Assembly: GCA_902806595.1 (NCBI GenBank)
Contig: CADCXC010000003.1
Span: 1,054,001-1,118,000 of the forward strand
DNA length: 64,000 nt
Origin: Pyrenopolyporus hunteri
Lineage: Eukaryota > Ascomycota > Sordariomycetes > Xylariales > Hypoxylaceae
Reading direction: 5' to 3'
Shown here: in pieces, positions 59,714 through 64,000 of the stretch
How positions within the stretch are numbered: position 1 is the first letter of the stretch
How the letters are laid out: each line of letters opens with the position of its first letter
Position numbers and translations under genes: made by a program
Notes under the pieces: generated by a model
The model's database searches: none
Told to the model about the DNA's origin: nothing
Seen by the model: the letters and a program-made list of their open reading frames with translations, nothing else

Positions 59714-60920
59714 ATGTCGGGCCTCTTTAGCACCGCCGCTTCCTCGTCGGCCACCAGTAATACGATTGGAGATCTCAAGAACGATGTGCCCATCTCGAAT
59801 CCCCCCGAAGACACGGTTTCCGACCTCGCATTCTCCCCCACCCAAGACATCTTAGCCGTTTCGAGCTGGGACAAGAAAGTTCGCATATACCAGATCGCTT
59901 CTAATGGCTCTAGTGAAGGGAAGCACATGTATGAGCACGAAGCTCCTGTCCTCAGCGTGGATTTCTCCAAGGTTGGTTTATGTGCCTTTTACCATCTCCC
60001 CAGTCTCCCCCGGTATTGACGCAGCTCTTAGGATGGCAACAAAGTTGTGTCGTCCGGTGCCGATAAGCAGGCTAAGGTGTGCGACCTGACGACCCTCCAG
60101 ACGGCACAGGTAGCAGCGCACGACCAAACCGTCCGATGCGCGCGATTCTTCGAGCTGCCTACCTCGAACGGTCCGATGTTGGTGACGGGCTCGTGGGACA
60201 AAACCGTCAAGTACTGGGACCTCCGACAGAACACACCCGTCGGCACTGTAGCATGTCAAGAGCGTGTCTATTCTATGGATGTGCGCAACTCGCTCCTTGT
60301 CATCGGCACTGCGGACCGCTACATCAACGTCATTAATCTACAAGATCCTCTCAAATTCTACAAAACTCTGCAGAGTCCGCTCAAATGGCAGACTCGGGTA
60401 GTTAGCTGTTTTACCGACGCTACCGGCTTCGCCATTGGCAGTATCGAAGGTCGTTGCGCCATCCAGTATGTGGAAGACAAGGACTCGGGGTATGTTTTGA
60501 ATTTTCGACTTCAATCATCGAACGTTGAGAAAAGGATTGTTAACGTATTGAACCAAATACAGGTCCAACTTCTCCTTCAAGTGTCATCGTGACCCCCCTC
60601 AAGGCAACACGACGCAGGTATACTCGGTGAACGACATCTCATTCCACCCACAGCACGGAACTTTCAGCACCGCCGGTAGCGACGGCACTTTCCACTTCTG
60701 GGATAAGGATGCGAAGCACCGCCTTAAAGGGTACCCGAGTGTGGGTGGTAGCATCACCGCAACGACGTTCAACGCCGGGGGCACTATCTTCGCGTACGCC
60801 GTGGGTTACGACTGGAGCAAGGGCTACATGGCCAACAACCAAAACTACCCCAATAAGGTGATGCTTCACCCCGTGCAGGGTGACGAGTGCAAACCCCGGC
60901 CGAGCGTCAAGAAGCGCTAG
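59714..60920 (+). CDS. rae1: mRNA export factor RAE1 (Gle2), WD40 protein
   Basis: Three exons: 59714-59971, 60032-60489, 60563-60920; 357 residues. RAE1 is a seven-blade WD40 propeller at the nuclear pore that binds the GLEBS motif of Nup98-type nucleoporins and works in mRNA export and mitosis. Evidence: ISNPPEDTVSDLAFSPTQDILAVSSWDKKVRIYQI, SSGADKQAKVCDL, VTGSWDKTVKYWDLRQ, GFAIGSIEGRCAIQYV, FKCHRD and HPQHGTFSTAGSDGTFHFWDKDAKHRLKG, all family signatures, in order. Phases close (0 and 2). First intron donor GTTGGT, second GTATGT. Confidence 0.95.
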
Positions 60921-62898
60921 AATACCCGCGATGTCGGCCGCCAGGAGAAATCCTATATTCGGAAGGCGTCTCGCGGCGACTGGATTCCTCCAGTCGCGTG
61001 ACGTTTGGGGCCATATAGACATTGCTATTGTGGTTGCTACTCCACCTACCTACGGTGCTCGTCCACTTAGGTGCTCTAACCCAGTTTCGTTTATTTTTCT
61101 TTCCAAGTCAACGGAATTGAGTGATCCTCGTTACTGGCCCTTACGACAACTCAGGTGGCCACTATGTAGTTTAAGGAAAATTTCACCGGCATCACAGAGA
61201 AGAGGTAAAATTTTCGGGAATATGAAGATAGGAAATGGCAGGCGGATGATAGTACGTGCTTCTACGTATGTCACCTAGTTAGATGGTTAATTGAGAATAC
61301 GCCCTCAGTATTATCAGTGCGCTTAAGTCTTGTTTGAAGGCGCGACCCGGGTAACGGAATTGTTACGAATAGCTAATCTGGATTAATGTCGTGATTATCA
61401 ACTGCTAGGCTGTAGATCAGCGGACTGCATAGGAGGAAAATATCTTGCGAAGGCTCCGGATAATAACTACATTAGTTATTACGCATCAGTCCTCTTCCGA
61501 TATCCTATTAGCAACAACTCCTGAATGCTACACGATCCAGACTTCGAATACCTAGTGGGATCGCCGGCGAATTTGCACACTTATCTATTGGTGTTGTTAT
61601 ACTGCATAGGATGCCGGCCGTCGTCCAACGACCCCAACCCAGAGGGTTTGTTCCTTCATGTCTCACTTACATACCGCCTCAGCAGACCCTAAATGCGGTG
61701 ATCCGAGGTCTTTGGGACTTCTCCTGGTTCACCAACGAAGCCCACTATCTCTTACTCGAGACGGAAATCCTGCAATTTTCCGTTCACATCAATAAGTACT
61801 ATTTGCATCATTTAAACAATGTCTTAAATTTATGTCTCCGATCGTTGAATATTGGCAATTTATGTAGATACAGTGCTAGATGAGAGACTGAGAGGAGGGC
61901 ACCATCTAGGCGGGAGACGGATAGAGTTTTAAACACGACAAAAGGACCAAAAAAGCAAAAAGTTGCAGTGCAGAATTGCATGGCGCTAATTGCTGCCCAG
62001 AAATGGCATTCTAGTGAGATATTTTCATAGTAGTCTTTTAAACATTCAACTCTTCTAAGAACCCTTCTGTACAGTAGATATAAACTCACCCGTGTTAGAA
62101 ATGTGCCTCCCGTACTCAAGATTCCCTTGAGTCGTGTAAGGAGCCATCGCAACCCTAATGTTCTGTCACTATGCTAGTATGGTTATCAACTAAGCTGGGC
62201 ATCTAGAGGATTAAGTTATAGATGTAACAACTTGGAGACATCATATCGTAAAGTCGTGAATAGCCGTTAACCTACCTAGGTCAAACGACATGGGACACTA
62301 ATAACAGAATACACAAGTTTCTACTCAAAACGGCCACCAGAACTTAGTCAGAGAGTACACATAGACACCTTACTGATTGCTGCACTAGGAGCCAACATAT
62401 CTGTCATAAGCGTCTGAAATTCCCGAGCGAGTTGCTGCACTTAGACTGCTGGCTATCGGACGTGCGGTTATAAACCGAGCTGCTACTTTACCAGATAACA
62501 TACTATTGAGAACCTTTAGACCTTCGTGAAATTTAACTTAGAAGACTATCATAGTTGGTGATGGGTAGTTCTCGCGCCATATATAGCTGGATTAAGATAT
62601 CGATGTATGAACCAGGGTAGAATAGGAGACAGAATATTGAATACTTGAGACTACTGTTTAACTTCATAGCGGGGCTCTGATAAGATAACTCAAATCTATC
62701 GGGACTGCCCCGCGCCCTTCCGTCATGCGGTGTTACGCCTTTTGTTGCACAAATGCTGCGGCGCCCTTTCGTAACACCGAGAAAAAAAAGTCGGCGGGGT
62801 TGAAAAGTCCCGAGTTCGACGTCGTACTAGCCCTTTTTAACTTTCGAACTTTTAGAACAAACATATCGAGAGCAGCCTCGCCTCGACATCTCACTAAA
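60921..62898. other. Intergenic
   Basis: About 2 kb. The first 100 bases are the likely rae1 3' UTR; the last few hundred hold the MetAP2 promoter. Open frames at 61611-61883 (+) and 61808-62152 (-) have no coding character. No RNA gene seen. Confidence 0.5.
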
Positions 62899-64000
62899 AT
62901 GGCTGCTAAACCACCATCCGACCAGCTGAATAAGCTGAGTGGTCAGTATAAAGTAGTAACGTCCCGGCCTGAATAACCTTCTAACGTGGAATAGTGAGCG
63001 AGGTTGGCGGTACCAATGGGAAGGCCGCGGCGGCGGCCAACGGTGCCAAGAATGGCGACTTAGCAGAACACTCCGGCGAAGATTCCGAGGACGATGCCGA
63101 CGACCAAGCAGTCGAAACTGCACCCGGGGCCGCTAAAAAGAAGAAGAATAAAAAGAAGAAGCCGAAGAAGAAGAAGAAGGCTCCTACAGCCCAGACAGAC
63201 CCGCCCAGCGTCTTGATGTCTCAACTGTTCCCGAACAATACGTATCCCAAAGGCGAGGAAGTCGAGTACAAGGACGAGAACCGCTATCGCACCACGAGCG
63301 AAGAGAAGCGACACCTGGACAACCTGAACAGTGACTTCCTCATCGACTATCGCCATGCGGCCGAGACTCACCGTCAAGTCCGTCAGTGGGCGCAGAGGAC
63401 CATCAAGCCCGGCCAGACGCTGACCGAGATCGCCGAAGGCATCGAAGACAGCGTTAGACGTTTGGTTGGACACGACGGCCTAACGGAAGGAGATGCTAAA
63501 ATTGCTGGCATGGGTTTCCCGACTGGTCTGAATTTGGATCACATTACCGCCCACTTCACCCCCAACGCTGGGAACAAGACGGTTCTGCAGCAGAGCAATG
63601 TCATGAAGGTGGATATTGGCGTCCACGTCAACGGCTGGATCGTTGACAGCGCTTTTACCATGGCGTTTGACCCCATGTACGACAACCTGTTGGCAGCCGT
63701 AAAGGATGCGACGAACACAGGTGTCAAAGAGGCCGGAATCGACGTCCGCCTGGGTGAACTCGGCGGGCTAATCCAAGAAACCATGGAAAGCTACGAATGC
63801 GAGATCAATGGTACCACCTACCCGATCAAGTCAATCCGCAATCTTACTGGCCACACAATCCTGCCGTACAGCATCCACGGGACCAAGAGTGTCCCCATTG
63901 TCAAGTCGGCCGACACCACGAAGATGGAGGAAGGCGACGTCTTTGCTATCGAGACCTTTGGCAGCACCGGAAACGGTTATGTCCACGACGAAGGGGAAGT
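62899..64000 (+). CDS. Methionine aminopeptidase 2, cut by the window end
   Basis: Exons 62899-62941 and 62995-64000 (continues outside). The intron has a GTCAGT donor, TTCTAAC branch point and AATAG acceptor, phase 1. MetAP2 removes initiator Met from nascent proteins at the ribosome, using two metal ions. The N-terminal region has an acidic stretch and a long Lys block (KKKKNKKKKPKKKKK), typical of MetAP2 and not MetAP1. Metal and active-site residues are present in GFPTGLNLDHITAHFTPNAG (His), KVDIGVHVNGWIVDSAFTM (two Asp), RNLTGHTILPYSIHG (His) and IETFGSTG (Glu). The final C-terminal part, with the last metal ligand, is beyond the window. Confidence 0.95.

Overview
The window looks like nuclear DNA of a filamentous ascomycete (Pezizomycotina, probably Sordariomycetes-like). 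The genes carry short introns (about 50-200 bases) with GTATGT/GTAAGT-type donors, CTAAC-like branch points and YAG acceptors. The gene set is typical of fungi (porin, asparagine synthetase, UBC9, PEX19, gamma-tubulin, RAE1, MetAP2). One end is an AT-rich block that looks heavily mutated by a RIP-like process. I identified no tRNA, rRNA, CRISPR array or prophage.

Layout: 1-8930 is an extremely AT-rich, gene-free block in which almost every surviving plus-strand cytosine is followed by G. It contains a decayed Ty1/copia-type reverse transcriptase (around 2881-3406, + strand) and several AT-only tandem arrays. It ends sharply near 8950 at a GC-rich inverted repeat. From 9335 onward the DNA has ordinary composition, with 18 protein genes I can support, most of them multi-exon; I traced splice sites by hand so that reading phase is kept across each junction.

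Genes in order: mitochondrial J-domain membrane protein (+), por1/VDAC (-), asn2 (-), ubc9 (-), pex19 (+), a Ser/Pro-rich unknown (-), ABC1/ADCK kinase-like MCP2 homologue (+), a 97-residue small protein (-), an 85-residue small protein (-), secreted CE1-like esterase (-), SRR1-domain protein (-), calpain-like protease (-), sts1/cut8 (-), a large unknown protein (-), an 89-residue hydrophilic protein (-), gamma-tubulin (-), an Rgl1-like conserved fungal protein (+), rae1 (+), and MetAP2 cut by the window end (+). There is no operon logic. This is a housekeeping segment with long, mostly empty intergenic stretches. Those stretches carry a recurrent TACCTAGGTA/GTAGGTACC motif, a MITE-like element with 34-base terminal inverted repeats (21909-22182), a short interstitial telomere-like tract (25078-25109) and several microsatellites.

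The most unusual observations are the CpG-sparing mutation signature of the AT-rich block, the MITE, an unresolved reading-frame conflict in the large unknown gene (48466-48700), the chain of five tiny 5' exons in asn2 with an upstream TGAGTCA site, and the GC-rich intronless secreted esterase. I did not find a convincing new multi-gene system.
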